Numbered from the stretch's first letter, positions 27,951 to 37,504 are shown. The stretch is 64,000 nucleotides of DNA from Sphingobacterium sp. PCS056 (GCF_023273895.1 NZ_CP096883.1:1860001-1924000), one strand, 5' to 3'. The notes: generated by a model not told the origin, from the letters alone. Translations and numbers: made by a program.

Positions 27951-30326
27951 ATGAAGTTTCTTATTATTTTTTTATTATTACCTTTTATTGGACAGGCTCA
28001 AGGGAAGCGTTTAGCTGTTAAAGTCTGTGATCAAAGCGAACGTGCATTGACAGATGTTACCGTTGTACTATTAGATAGTGCAGGGAAATTAATATACACG
28101 TCCCAGGTAGATACAGCAGGTAGATTCGACTATACTATTGCAGAGAAAAATCTATACAGGCTGGCAATATCTCACTTAAACTACGAAAATCAAGAACTCT
28201 ACTTTCGTTCCGATACCGTGCAAAAATTGGTGTTGATCAAGCTCAGTCCAAATGAAACCAAACTTGAAGAAGCACAAGTGACCGGCAAGCGTCCTCGAGT
28301 CATTCGAAAGATTGATCGATTGGAGTTTAATGTCCAAGGCAGTAATTTATCCGGATTGAATAGTTGGGATATTTTAAAGCGGACACCTATGGTGATGCTC
28401 ACGGGGAGTAATATTGCTGTCCGTGGAGATAAGAAAGTAGCAGTCATGATCAATGAAAGAAAGTTGATGCTGACAGGAGAAGAGCTGAAGACACTCTTAG
28501 AGAATACTGCGGGATCAGATGTGCAAGCTATTGAGGTCATCACCAATCCACCTGCAAAATATGAGGCAGAAGGGAGCACAATCATCAATATCAAAATGAC
28601 CAAATCACAACTTTATGGATACCGGGGAGTGGTGTTGGCTTTGGCAGAGCAAAGTAACTATGCAAAACAGCTCTTTGGACTGACCCAATATTATAAAAAT
28701 GAAAAAATTAATCTGCGTGCTACCTACAATTATGGTAGAGGGACATATGCACGATATGGGACTGATTTTGTATACTATCCCAATGAACAAACATCATGGG
28801 AAAGTATCATGACTCGCATCGATAAAAATAATAGTCAAAACAGTTATGTGTTCTCTTTCGATTATACACCTGATACCTCTTTGACTATCGCTATAGGATT
28901 AAATGGTTATTACGGACCCAAGTCTGCTGGAGTATATCGCGTACCGACTTCTATCTATAATAAGGATGGTCAACTGGAGTCTTCTTATTTAACGAAGAAT
29001 GACCATGTAGATTCTCGGAAAACCAATAACCTGTATTTACAGGTTAACAAAAAGATAAATTCCAATTGGAATGCGAATTGGTCGTCATATTTTACAACAA
29101 ATCGAAGATCTAATCTGCAAGATGTATGGACCGATTTAAATTTTAAAGACCAGGAACCGACAAGCACCCGGTTTGTAAGTGATAATGCGAGTCAAAATCA
29201 GCTGTTATCCACACAACTCGATTTTTCCGCAAATTTAAATAAGGTCGCTCTAGAATTTGGAGGAAAATTTAGTACTGTAAAAACAAAAAGTACTTTATTG
29301 TTTTTCGATGATGAACGAGGTAGTTTTCAGGAAAGAGCTGATAAGAGTAATGTTTTTGATTACGATGAGCAGCAATTTGCCGCTTATGCGTCAATGGAAT
29401 ATAAATGGGGTAAATGGAGCTGGAAAGGAGGATTACGTTTGGAAAATACGGCATTGAATGGTATCGTTTCTGAACCTGCAGACCGCAATCATCAAAATTA
29501 TTGGGCACTCTTTCCAACATTCTATGCCCAATATCATACAGATCAGGAATATCAGTGGGGATTTTCCTATGGCAAACGAATCAGCAGACCAGCATACTCC
29601 TGGTTAAATCCTGCGAAGTCTTATTATAATTTGTTTTCTTACTTTCAGGGAGATCCACGGTTGCGAGCCACAATTATTCACAATCTTAATATCATGTTTA
29701 CAAAAGAGAACTGGAATGTGGACTTGTTCTATCGTTATGAGCAGTGGCCATCCATGGAGATTTCTATTCAGGATAATATCAATCATCAATTGATCTATCA
29801 GTATACAAATATTAAAAAAGGGCAAGGTGCCGGTGTAGATTTGAGTAAAAGTTTCCAGCTGTTGAAAAACTGGAGTTTAAATACACAATTGGAAGGAATG
29901 TATAATGTAAACTACTATCAAGGAAGAGATCTTGAGTTATACCGCAATCAGGTGTGGATGGCCAATGGTAATGTCAGCTCAACTTTCCTGCTGAATAAAA
30001 ATGTCGATTGGAATTTGGAAATTGGCAATACCTTTGAGTCGCCTACCATACAGGGGCCTTTTAAGATTTCTGGTTACTCAAGTACCTACCTATTGACCAA
30101 TCGGAAGTTTTTTAATAAAAAATTTGAAGTAAACTTTTCCTTTATGGATATTTTTAAAACTGAAAAGCAGCGAGTATCATCACAATATGCTGACCAGAAT
30201 AATTATTATAACGATTATCGCGATACACGTAAAGTAAATGTAACACTTCGTTATCATTTTGGTAATCAAAAAATTAAAAATAGTGCCAATGTGCCGAAAA
30301 AAACAGAGGAACAAGGGAGGTTATAA
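27951..30326 (+). CDS. Outer membrane beta-barrel protein with carboxypeptidase-regulatory-like and plug domains (TonB-dependent receptor-like)
   Basis: 791 residues. Signal peptide (about 1-16, ending GQAQ). Residues about 20-95 form a carboxypeptidase-regulatory-like beta-sandwich (AVKVCDQSERALTDVTV, LYRLAISHLNYEN); about 110-215 a TonB-plug-like domain (LNSWDILKRTPMVM, VITNPPAKYEAEGSTIINI); the rest a barrel of the OMP_b-brl_3 class with many aromatic amphipathic strands, ending RKVNVTLRYHFGNQ. A tail of about 20 residues follows the last strand. These proteins are relatives of SusC without a SusD partner; substrates are unknown. Divergent from a kinase-regulator pair with an intervening array of 11-bp repeats, so it is probably its regulated target. 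Terminated by a strong hairpin. Confidence 0.88.
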   Translation: MKFLIIFLLLPFIGQAQGKRLAVKVCDQSERALTDVTVVLLDSAGKLIYTSQVDTAGRFDYTIAEKNLYRLAISHLNYENQELYFRSDTVQKLVLIKLSPNETKLEEAQVTGKRPRVIRKIDRLEFNVQGSNLSGLNSWDILKRTPMVMLTGSNIAVRGDKKVAVMINERKLMLTGEELKTLLENTAGSDVQAIEVITNPPAKYEAEGSTIINIKMTKSQLYGYRGVVLALAEQSNYAKQLFGLTQYYKNEKINLRATYNYGRGTYARYGTDFVYYPNEQTSWESIMTRIDKNNSQNSYVFSFDYTPDTSLTIAIGLNGYYGPKSAGVYRVPTSIYNKDGQLESSYLTKNDHVDSRKTNNLYLQVNKKINSNWNANWSSYFTTNRRSNLQDVWTDLNFKDQEPTSTRFVSDNASQNQLLSTQLDFSANLNKVALEFGGKFSTVKTKSTLLFFDDERGSFQERADKSNVFDYDEQQFAAYASMEYKWGKWSWKGGLRLENTALNGIVSEPADRNHQNYWALFPTFYAQYHTDQEYQWGFSYGKRISRPAYSWLNPAKSYYNLFSYFQGDPRLRATIIHNLNIMFTKENWNVDLFYRYEQWPSMEISIQDNINHQLIYQYTNIKKGQGAGVDLSKSFQLLKNWSLNTQLEGMYNVNYYQGRDLELYRNQVWMANGNVSSTFLLNKNVDWNLEIGNTFESPTIQGPFKISGYSSTYLLTNRKFFNKKFEVNFSFMDIFKTEKQRVSSQYADQNNYYNDYRDTRKVNVTLRYHFGNQKIKNSANVPKKTEEQGRL

Positions 30327-30340
30327 GATAAATGAGTAAA

Positions 30341-30380
30341 TATTAAAACCCAGATTTGCACAGAAATCTGGGTTTTAATA
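30341..30380. terminator. Bidirectional terminator, barrel protein / OsmC
   Basis: Perfect 17-bp stem (30341-30357 and 30364-30380) with 6-nt loop GCACAG, flanked by AT-rich tails, between two convergent genes. Confidence 0.85.
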
Positions 30381-30394
30381 TCGCTGAAAACACT

Positions 30395-30811
30395 TTAATT
30401 TATTTTCAGGGAATAGGTGATATCAATACCACCTGCCGCAAGCATGTCATGCACGGAACAGTATTTTTTAACCGCTAATTCTGCTGCTTTTTGGGCTTTG
30501 ATCTCGTCAATATTACCTTTTAAATAGAAGCTAATGTGAATATCCGTAAAGATATTTGGAATTTCTTCTCTTCGTTTTCCTTCGACTTCCACTTGTATAT
30601 CTTCAATCTCTTGACGTTGTTTGGTCAAGATCGACGAAAGGTCAAATACACTACATGAACCTAAAGCCATTAAGACTAACTCCATTGGCCGCACGCCTTT
30701 TCCTTCACCTCCAATAGCTTCTGAGCCATCTATATGAACTTTGACATTAGACAATTCACTTGCGGCTTCAAAGTGTACCGCTTTGTTTTGGCGATTTAAT
30801 GTTACTTTCAT
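30395..30811 (-). CDS. OsmC family protein (YhfA-like)
   Basis: 138 residues from ATG 30811; the longer reading from 30892 adds 27 residues unlike the family and is not chosen. The OsmC fold shows both redox cysteines: ALGSCSVFDLSSIL and KKYCSVHDMLAAG. OsmC/YhfA proteins are small cytoplasmic dimers, some with thiol peroxidase activity on organic hydroperoxides. Convergent with the barrel protein gene and sharing its terminator. Which subfamily it belongs to, and thus how active it is, is not certain. Confidence 0.88.
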   Translation of the reverse strand: MKVTLNRQNKAVHFEAASELSNVKVHIDGSEAIGGEGKGVRPMELVLMALGSCSVFDLSSILTKQRQEIEDIQVEVEGKRREEIPNIFTDIHISFYLKGNIDEIKAQKAAELAVKKYCSVHDMLAAGGIDITYSLKIN

Positions 30812-31005
30812 GTTTCTGTACCTCGTTGTATACACAAACTTAGCTAATTTTGCGTTGATTAACAATATAATCGCATGGATTACAAAAACCAATTTATATG
30901 CTTTTAACGTGAGCTATATCAGCTTCATCGTCATATTCTTTTCCATATTTTCTTGTGTTTAGTGCTATCGAGTTGATAGGATCTATAGGCGATTGATAAA
31001 CAATA

Positions 31006-31038
31006 AAAAGGGTGATCATAATTATGATACACCCTTTT
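31006..31038 (-). terminator. Terminator of the FadL-SGNH operon
   Basis: Arms 31006-31020 and 31023-31038, AAAAGGGTG and complement plus an inner 6-bp stem with one bulged base; minus strand ends in TTTT, 23 nt past the SGNH stop. Confidence 0.7.
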
Positions 31039-31060
31039 ACCAAACCATTTAGTATTAATA

Positions 31061-32359
31061 TTATGGAAGTTTTACACCTCTAAAGTCAGAAATATTCAAC
31101 CTGGGAACCTGAGCTCCATATGTTTTGTTTATAGCTTCAATAAATACATTTGCCATCAATGCATTTCCAATGGGAGTTAAATGTATACCATCCAGAGAAA
31201 AACCGTTACCAGTAATGTATTTTGCACTTACAGCAAGACCATCGATCCTAATCCCGTTTTTTACTGAAGTTAAGAACGCATTGACATCTGCCACAGCTAA
31301 TCCTTTAGATGCAGCTACTGATTTAATTGTCTTATTGAAATCATTGACACGAGCTACGACTTCTGCCGCTTCTTTGGTATCTAAAACATATTTATCTTCA
31401 ACTGGGTTAAGCGGATGTAAACCGTAAGGAATTTTATTTGCGTTTGGTACACCTAATAAACCTGCAGATGAAAAAGGTAAGACAAAGAAATCTTGATCAG
31501 TAGCAGCTCGAGGACCAGTCTTAGTTGCGATGTAAATATCGGTTACCTTCGTTGTACTTGCCGCGTTTACTGCTGCCAAGAGTACTTGACGTGTCACTGT
31601 TGTAAAATAAGGGACAGATGTCACATCTGGGATTGTAGCTAATACCCCTTTTTGACCTTTGGCAGTTAAGGTGCCTACATAATTATTCAATAGTGTATTG
31701 AACAATGCTGTGGAAGTCAATGTTGTCGTAGGGCCTTCGTTAACAGCTCCATTTGTTGCATATCCCAATACGTCATTATTTCCAAGAGAAAAAGTGAAAA
31801 ATGTATGATTTTGCGTTGTAGAGTAGGTGAAATAATTCATCGTTGGTGGAGTACCATCTGGCAGTAGACGTTCGAAGTACATATTTCCTGCAGCGGTACC
31901 TATACCTGGTGCAAAAGCCATATCCATACGCATGCCCGGTACACCTAAGTTATTGATAGGCTCTGTATATTTTATTAATAATTTGGGGGTCGCCGAACGA
32001 TAAGCTAATTTATCCGCAACCTGTTCCGTAACTGGCTGGCCATTCACGAGTGCTTTTAGACGGATATAACCTGAACCATTGGACTGCTCTTCACTAAAAA
32101 ATGGAGACTTAAACTCTCCGCCACCAACTTTTTGAAGTTGCTCAGCAATAAGTAAAGGGAAAGCTACTTTTTGCCCCTCTAGATATAAGCCTCCATCAGC
32201 AAATCCCGCAGATAGCGAGTTTCCAATAGCAATATATTTGCTAAAATCAGCTTTTGTTCCTGCAGAGGGAGTAAATTCGTCTAGAGTTGGTTTACATGCT
32301 GTGATACTCAGTATAGCTAATGCAACTCCTATATATAGATTTCTTCTTTTCATGATCAT
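31061..32359 (-). CDS. SGNH/GDSL-type esterase lipoprotein
   Basis: 432 residues. Lipoprotein signal (LSITAC, cysteine at about 22) anchors it to the outer membrane. The SGNH hydrolase blocks are seen: block I AIGNSLSAGFADG (catalytic Ser; GDSL reads GNSL), block III FSLGNNDVLGY (Asn), and block V DGIHLTPIGNAL (Asp and His). The chain is longer than minimal SGNH enzymes, with an insertion between blocks I and III. Predicted esterase or lipase. The upstream gene, a FadL-type outer-membrane channel, ends 19 nt before, so the two form an operon: hydrolysis of an ester followed by uptake of the released acyl chain is a reasonable inference. ATG 32353 is an alternative start. Confidence 0.88.
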   Translation of the reverse strand: MIMKRRNLYIGVALAILSITACKPTLDEFTPSAGTKADFSKYIAIGNSLSAGFADGGLYLEGQKVAFPLLIAEQLQKVGGGEFKSPFFSEEQSNGSGYIRLKALVNGQPVTEQVADKLAYRSATPKLLIKYTEPINNLGVPGMRMDMAFAPGIGTAAGNMYFERLLPDGTPPTMNYFTYSTTQNHTFFTFSLGNNDVLGYATNGAVNEGPTTTLTSTALFNTLLNNYVGTLTAKGQKGVLATIPDVTSVPYFTTVTRQVLLAAVNAASTTKVTDIYIATKTGPRAATDQDFFVLPFSSAGLLGVPNANKIPYGLHPLNPVEDKYVLDTKEAAEVVARVNDFNKTIKSVAASKGLAVADVNAFLTSVKNGIRIDGLAVSAKYITGNGFSLDGIHLTPIGNALMANVFIEAINKTYGAQVPRLNISDFRGVKLP

Positions 32360-32378
32360 AACATTTTAGTATAAATGC

Positions 32379-33605
32379 TTAAAATTTGTAAGTCAAACCA
32401 ATGCCTGGTGCGTAGATATTCGTTGTATACGTTCCCGATAGATGGCTGTCGACATTATTCGCTTCACGGGGTAATATTCTTTGGTATGCAAATGAACCTG
32501 TCAAATCAAATTTAGGCGACATTTTGTAGGTGAAACCACCAGCTACCAATATGCGGTTATTATCTGGAGTTTCTGGATATACATAATCTTTCCTTACAGG
32601 AGTTGCAATATATCCACCACCTATCCGAAGTTGTAATTTCTCTGATGGTAGGTATTCAATACCCGCTTTTATAGAACCTGCCTTTGTATAATTCTTTGGA
32701 GAATGTGTATCTGGAGTATTTGCTCCGCTATAATCAAAATTTAGTTCCTTATAGACGTCATAATTGATCACAGTTCCATCTACAGCCATTTTCACCTTCT
32801 CACTGATAGGGAAAGTTACACCTACGGCAAAAGTAGAAGGAAGAGGAAGTTCTGCACTAAATTTGCTATCTCGCGGAAATGTTCCTTCTGCCGCTTCAGG
32901 TACAGTGAATTTTGCATCGCCATCTTTTAGTTTTGTCAACACTTTCGAACGGTAGCTCATCGAGATCGCAAATTCTTCATTTAAATTATAATGCACCCCG
33001 ACATTATAGCCTGTACCAGTTCCCGTTCCCTTTAATTCTGCTAATCCAGATGTTCCATCTTGGAAATAAACAGGAATAGCACTTTGTAAATCGACAGATC
33101 CAATATTGTAAACAAATCCACCACCAATACTAAAGTTGTCCGTTAATTTGAAACTCACAGTTGGTTGTATATAGATCGCACGTAATGATAAACTTACTAA
33201 ACTGTATTTACCTGTCCATTCTGTTCCCCAATCCACTGCACCACCGTAAGGTGTATAGATACCTATACCAGCTTTCCACCAAGTGTTTTTAGGACCTACT
33301 GTCGCAAATACAGAAAAGGGAGGTGTGATCTGATTTCTAGTGTGATCAACTACTGAACTTCCTGTTGCTTGAAAAGCAGATTTGAACATAACACCATTTC
33401 CGTTAACAGAGATAGCATTGTGACTCATTTTTGAAAGTGCTCCTGGACTATAAAAAATAGAAGATTCATCTATAAAGTAGGCAGAGCCTGCACCGCCCAT
33501 ACCCACAGATTTTGGACTCTGAAGATTAACTTGAGATCCCTGTGCAAAAAGTAAGGAGGGGGATGCACAAAGTAGGGTAATTAGTAACTTCTTCATATAC
33601 ATCAT
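32379..33605 (-). CDS. OmpP1/FadL/TodX family outer membrane channel
   Basis: 408 residues. Signal peptide (ending LLFAQG), then the hallmark N-terminal hatch: VNLQSPKSVGMGGAGSAYFIDESS, the typical FadL opening where Gly-rich sequence precedes the plug. The remaining 14-stranded barrel ends in TYTTNIYAPGIGLTYKF with a C-terminal aromatic. FadL homologues carry hydrophobic substrates (long-chain fatty acids, aromatics) across the outer membrane by lateral diffusion. Operon with the downstream SGNH lipoprotein. ATGs at 33602 and 33596 are alternative starts; MKKLL from 33596 looks most natural. Confidence 0.9.
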   Translation of the reverse strand: MMYMKKLLITLLCASPSLLFAQGSQVNLQSPKSVGMGGAGSAYFIDESSIFYSPGALSKMSHNAISVNGNGVMFKSAFQATGSSVVDHTRNQITPPFSVFATVGPKNTWWKAGIGIYTPYGGAVDWGTEWTGKYSLVSLSLRAIYIQPTVSFKLTDNFSIGGGFVYNIGSVDLQSAIPVYFQDGTSGLAELKGTGTGTGYNVGVHYNLNEEFAISMSYRSKVLTKLKDGDAKFTVPEAAEGTFPRDSKFSAELPLPSTFAVGVTFPISEKVKMAVDGTVINYDVYKELNFDYSGANTPDTHSPKNYTKAGSIKAGIEYLPSEKLQLRIGGGYIATPVRKDYVYPETPDNNRILVAGGFTYKMSPKFDLTGSFAYQRILPREANNVDSHLSGTYTTNIYAPGIGLTYKF

Positions 33606-33779
33606 ATTTGGTTTATCGTTTGTGTTTCAATTACAATGCTAACATAGTAATTTTTTGTGGTTTTTTGATATTTTTTTGGCAAATATTGATAAATATTTAT
33701 TTTGAATGAAAGACCACTAATTATTGTGATTTTTGTGGCAACATTAGACATAAATCATTAAATTGCTAAAAAATTAATT

Positions 33780-34280
33780 ATGGCAACAGTAACATTCAAA
33801 GGCGGAGCAGTAAATACAGTTGGAAATTTACCTGCAGTAGGAAGTCAAGCTCCAGATTTTAAATTAACAGCAGGTGATTTATCCGATAAGTCATTGGCAG
33901 ATTATAAAGGAAAGAAAGTAGTATTAAATATTTTTCCAAGTGTCGATACCGGAACATGTGCAGCGTCAGTTCGTGCGTTTAATCAAGCAGCGTCAGGTTT
34001 AGAAAATACCGTTGTATTGTGTATTTCTAAAGATTTACCATTCGCTCAAGGCCGTTTCTGTGCGGCAGAAGGTTTGAATAATGTAGTTACATTATCAGAG
34101 TATAAAGACAATAATTTTTCAGAAAACTATCAATTACGCTTTTCTGATGGTCCTTTAGCAGGATTATTAAGCCGTGTAGTCATTACATTGGATGAAAATG
34201 GAAAAGTATTGTACGAAGAGCAAGTTGCAGAAGTGACAGAAGAACCAAATTACGAAGCAGCATTAGCTTCATTGAAGTAG
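33780..34280 (+). CDS. tpx: Thiol peroxidase, atypical 2-Cys peroxiredoxin
   Basis: 166 residues, the standard Tpx length. Peroxidatic Cys60 lies in PSVDTGTCAASVRAF with the preceding Thr of the TxxC motif, and resolving Cys94 in GRFCAAEG, the Tpx-specific position. Reduces lipid and hydrogen peroxides using thioredoxin, in the cytoplasm or periplasm; no signal peptide here. Isolated gene, convergent with the MetZ gene with a shared hairpin terminator. Together with OsmC, Bcp and catalase in this window it contributes to peroxide defence, though they are not co-transcribed. Confidence 0.95.
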   Translation: MATVTFKGGAVNTVGNLPAVGSQAPDFKLTAGDLSDKSLADYKGKKVVLNIFPSVDTGTCAASVRAFNQAASGLENTVVLCISKDLPFAQGRFCAAEGLNNVVTLSEYKDNNFSENYQLRFSDGPLAGLLSRVVITLDENGKVLYEEQVAEVTEEPNYEAALASLK

Positions 34281-34338
34281 TCGTATCCATAAAATAAAGA
34301 GATGGCAGGTGAAACATTCTCTTTTGTAAAATTACAAT

Positions 34339-34378
34339 AACAATAAAGGGTGATCACCATGATCACCCTTTTATTGTT
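34339..34378. terminator. Bidirectional terminator, tpx / metZ
   Basis: Arms 34339-34356 and 34360-34378, 18 pairs with one bulge, very short loop, flanked by TTTT. It overlaps the MetZ stop codon at its right edge. Confidence 0.8.
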
Positions 34379-35549
34379 ATTTTGTTTTTTCTAATGCTTG
34401 CAATATATCTTGGATAATATCTTCTTGATCTTCTAAACCAACAGACAAGCGTACGCTGCCAGGTTTAATTCCGAGATTTAAACGTTCATCCTCCGTTAAC
34501 TTAGAATGTGTGGTTGATGCGGGATGAGTAGCAATTGATCTTGCATCTCCTAAATTAGAAGTATATAAGATCATGTTTAATTCATCTAAGAATCTAAATG
34601 CCCTTTCTTTTCCACCTGCAACCACAAATGTGACAATGCCACCTCCAGCTTTCATTTGCTTCTTCGCTAATTCATATTGTGGATGTGAAGGAAGAAAAGG
34701 ATATTTAACATCTTCAATTTCAGGATGTGTCTCCAAAACAGTCGCCAAGGCGAGCGCATTGCTACAATGTCTATCCATACGTAATCCCAATGTATCTAAA
34801 CTTTTGGAGATGACCCATGCATTGAAAGGTGATAGGGAAGGTCCTGTATGACGGATGAAAAACATTAATTTATCGATCAATTCCTGTTTACCGACTACCA
34901 ATCCACCAAGTACGCGGCCTTGACCATCCATGTACTTGGTTGCCGAATGAATGGATAAGTCAAAACCATACTTTAAAGGCTTTTGTAAATACGGCGTTGC
35001 AAAGCAGTTGTCAATGGCCAATATAATATGGGGATACTTTTTCTTCAAAGAACCTAACCACTCCAGATCAACCAATTCAAGACCTGGATTAGATGGTGAT
35101 TCTAAGAATATAATTTTTGTATTCGGTCGAATTGCTTTTTCCCACTCTTCAGGATCGACTGCATCCACATAGGTTGTTGTCACTCCCCAACGTGGAAACA
35201 ATTGTGTAAACAATTGATGTGTGGAACCAAAAATAGCACGAGAAGAAACAATATGGTCTCCACTTTCAATAATGCCCGCAAAAGAAGCAAACACAGCTGC
35301 CATTCCCGAAGAAAAAGATAGGCCTGCCTCTGCACCCTCTAGGATACAAACTTTATTAATAAGTTCAGAAGTATTAGGATTTGCATAACGTGAATACACC
35401 ATTCCTTGCTCTTCTTCAGCAAAAATAGCTCTTCCCTGCTCAGCACTATCAAAGATAAAACTTGAGGTTAAATATAGGGGTACCGAATGCTCACGTGTTG
35501 CAGAACGATCGGCTTGTTCGCGTATGATTTTAGATTGATCTTTGTTCAT
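34377..35549 (-). CDS. metZ: PLP-dependent trans-sulfuration enzyme, probable O-succinylhomoserine/O-acetylhomoserine sulfhydrylase
   Basis: 390 residues from ATG 35549; a longer in-frame start at 35567 adds six residues and is less likely. Cys/Met metabolism PLP family: the cofactor-binding SIHSATKYMDGQGRVLGG with the Schiff-base Lys, substrate-anchor Tyr/Arg in YSRYANP, and AIDNCFATPYLQKPL. The overall sequence is nearest to sulfhydrylases of the MetZ type, which make homocysteine from O-succinylhomoserine plus sulfide; cystathionine gamma-synthase cannot be fully excluded. A 30-bp palindrome at 35644-35673 lies about 95 nt upstream. Gene end overlaps a bidirectional terminator. Confidence 0.85.
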   Translation of the reverse strand: MNKDQSKIIREQADRSATREHSVPLYLTSSFIFDSAEQGRAIFAEEEQGMVYSRYANPNTSELINKVCILEGAEAGLSFSSGMAAVFASFAGIIESGDHIVSSRAIFGSTHQLFTQLFPRWGVTTTYVDAVDPEEWEKAIRPNTKIIFLESPSNPGLELVDLEWLGSLKKKYPHIILAIDNCFATPYLQKPLKYGFDLSIHSATKYMDGQGRVLGGLVVGKQELIDKLMFFIRHTGPSLSPFNAWVISKSLDTLGLRMDRHCSNALALATVLETHPEIEDVKYPFLPSHPQYELAKKQMKAGGGIVTFVVAGGKERAFRFLDELNMILYTSNLGDARSIATHPASTTHSKLTEDERLNLGIKPGSVRLSVGLEDQEDIIQDILQALEKTK

Positions 35550-35643
35550 GATAACGTAAAGGTACAAGTTGTAAATTTTATTTTTTATATTTAATCCAAT
35601 AAAATTGTATAAAAAATAATCATCAGAACAACTGAAGTTTTTA

Positions 35644-35673
35644 AATTATTTCAGATTGTAATCTGAAATAATT
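35644..35673. promoter_or_regulatory. 30-bp palindrome upstream of metZ
   Basis: AATTATTTCAGATT (35644-35657) and its perfect complement (35660-35673), separated by GT. It could be an operator of a dimeric regulator or a second catalase terminator; its distance from the catalase stop (over 200 nt) favours the former. Confidence 0.4.
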
Positions 35674-35815
35674 GCCTATCATACAGTTAAATCGATTGAC
35701 GTGCTATTTATGTTCATTTATCTAAAATCGGTGAAGTCTAAATTAATACTATTAAAAAGCTAGGATAAGTATGATTTGTAATAGAAGATGGGAGTATTTA
35801 TGTTTTATTATGGAT

Positions 35816-35859
35816 ATTAAAGAAGCGGAAATGTGCGGTCACCGTTCCGCTTCTTTAAT
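35816..35859 (-). terminator. Catalase terminator
   Basis: Perfect 15-bp arms (ATTAAAGAAGCGGAA at 35816-35830, complement at 35845-35859), 14-nt loop, starting 18 nt beyond the catalase stop codon. Confidence 0.75.
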
Positions 35860-35876
35860 CTGGATCATCTCATTTT

Positions 35877-37376
35877 TTATTTCTGCGGCATATGTTTAGC
35901 CATTTGATCCATAGAAAATCCTAGACCTTTAGCAATACCAAGACCAAGATTCATATCAGCTCTAAACCAATGGCACAACTGGCGCATGATAATTTCATCT
36001 CTTTTTGGACCTTCGATTCCAGACATTGCACCAACAATATTTTCAATAAGATGTTGTTTTTGCTCTTCATCTAATAAACGGTACAGATCACCTGGTTGCG
36101 TATAGTGATCGTCTTCACCAGGGGCGTTGCGGTCATAATGATCGGCCACGACACTATCCAATTGTAATGCAGGCTCTTTGTAAGCTTGATCTTGGTAGTT
36201 GCTATCAAAACTGTTGGGATAATAATTTGGAGCAGAGCCTTGATTTCCATTGACAGTCATCTGACCATCACGTTGATAATTATTGGTCATAAAAGGACAT
36301 TGGTTTACCGGAATTTGCTCATAATTACCCCCCAAACGGTAACGTTGTGCATCAGGATAAGATAGAATGCGACCCTGCAGCATTTTATCTGGAGAAAAAC
36401 TAATACCATCTACCACATGTGCTGGAGCAAAAGCAACTTGTTCCACATGAGCAAAGTAATTATTAGGGTTTTGGTTTAGTTCCATTTCTCCAACTTCAAT
36501 AAGTGGATACTCTTTTTGCGACCATACTTTTGTTAAGTCAAATGGATTCCAGCGGAAAGTTTTAGTTTCCGATTCGGTCATGACTTGGATATAAAGCTTC
36601 CATTTTGGAAAATCTCCCTTTTCAATTGCTGTATGTAGATCGCGTTGTGCATAGTCCATATCTTTTGCACGCATTTCATCGGCCTCAGCGGCAGTCAGGT
36701 TTTTGATGCCCTGTTGTGTTCTAAAATGAAATTTAACATATACCAATTCATTCTGTGCGTTGATCATGGAATAGGTATGACTTCCGTAGCCATGCATATG
36801 TCTATAGCCGAATGGTGTACCACGGTCCGACATCAAGGTCGTCACTTGGTGGAGAGATTCAGGATTTAATGACCAAAAGTCCCACATCATGGTTGGCGAT
36901 TTGCAATTTGTATAAGGATCTCTTTTTTGAGTATGGATAAAATCAGGAAATTTTTTTGCGTCTTTTATAAAGAAGACCGGTGTGTTGTTGCCTACTAAAT
37001 CATAATTTCCATCTTCTGTATAGAACTTTATAGCAAACCCCCGTGGATCGCGTTCCGAATCTGCAGAGCCTCTTTCTCCACCTACAGTAGAGAAACGAAT
37101 AAACAACTTCGTTTGCTTTCCGATTCCATTAAAGAGTTTTGCTCTTGTGTATTGGGAGATATCATGGGTTACTGTAAATGTGCCATATGCGCCAGAACCT
37201 TTGGCATGTACAATTCTTTCTGGAATACGCTCTCTATTAAAATGCGCTAATTTTTCATGCAGAAAATAATCTTGTAATAGTACAGGACCTCTAGGTCCAA
37301 CCGTCATCGTGTCTTCATAGTTGACAACAGGAGCCCCTGATGCTGTTGTAATTTTTTTGTGGCTGTTATTTTCCAT
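35877..37376 (-). CDS. katA: Monofunctional heme catalase (clade 3 type)
   Basis: 499 residues, the small-subunit catalase size. Distal heme pocket residues are visible: catalytic His in ERIVHAKGSGAYG, Asn in LVGNNTPVFFIKD, and Ser/Phe around RFSTVGGERGSAD; proximal Tyr in RILSYPDAQRYRLG. The C-terminal end is short, with no flavodoxin-like extension, so it belongs to small-subunit catalases that commonly bind NADPH. Disproportionates hydrogen peroxide in the cytoplasm. Monocistronic, divergent from the GH29 fucosidase gene and ending at a hairpin terminator. The gene symbol follows the clade only. Confidence 0.95.
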   Translation of the reverse strand: MENNSHKKITTASGAPVVNYEDTMTVGPRGPVLLQDYFLHEKLAHFNRERIPERIVHAKGSGAYGTFTVTHDISQYTRAKLFNGIGKQTKLFIRFSTVGGERGSADSERDPRGFAIKFYTEDGNYDLVGNNTPVFFIKDAKKFPDFIHTQKRDPYTNCKSPTMMWDFWSLNPESLHQVTTLMSDRGTPFGYRHMHGYGSHTYSMINAQNELVYVKFHFRTQQGIKNLTAAEADEMRAKDMDYAQRDLHTAIEKGDFPKWKLYIQVMTESETKTFRWNPFDLTKVWSQKEYPLIEVGEMELNQNPNNYFAHVEQVAFAPAHVVDGISFSPDKMLQGRILSYPDAQRYRLGGNYEQIPVNQCPFMTNNYQRDGQMTVNGNQGSAPNYYPNSFDSNYQDQAYKEPALQLDSVVADHYDRNAPGEDDHYTQPGDLYRLLDEEQKQHLIENIVGAMSGIEGPKRDEIIMRQLCHWFRADMNLGLGIAKGLGFSMDQMAKHMPQK

Positions 37377-37504
37377 TGCTCGTATTATTAGTTTCTATCT
37401 CTTTGTTGTTAGACAAATTTAGACGAAATGGACGGGCTTATCTTATTGATAATCTTGATGACGTATCAATATTAATGATCAATGAATTATTTTTTAAATT
37501 ACTT

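Larger units (their letters stand above)
35568..35876. other. 309-bp intergenic region between metZ and catalase
   Basis: Contains the metZ upstream region with a near-perfect palindrome (35644-35673) and the catalase terminator (35816-35859). No reading frame of interest and no riboswitch-like structure that I can recognise. Confidence 0.5.

Noticed and set aside
35550..35680. Possible SAM riboswitch before metZ
   Set aside because: No kinked four-way junction or conserved SAM-box sequence could be recognised; the only clear structure is the simple palindrome.
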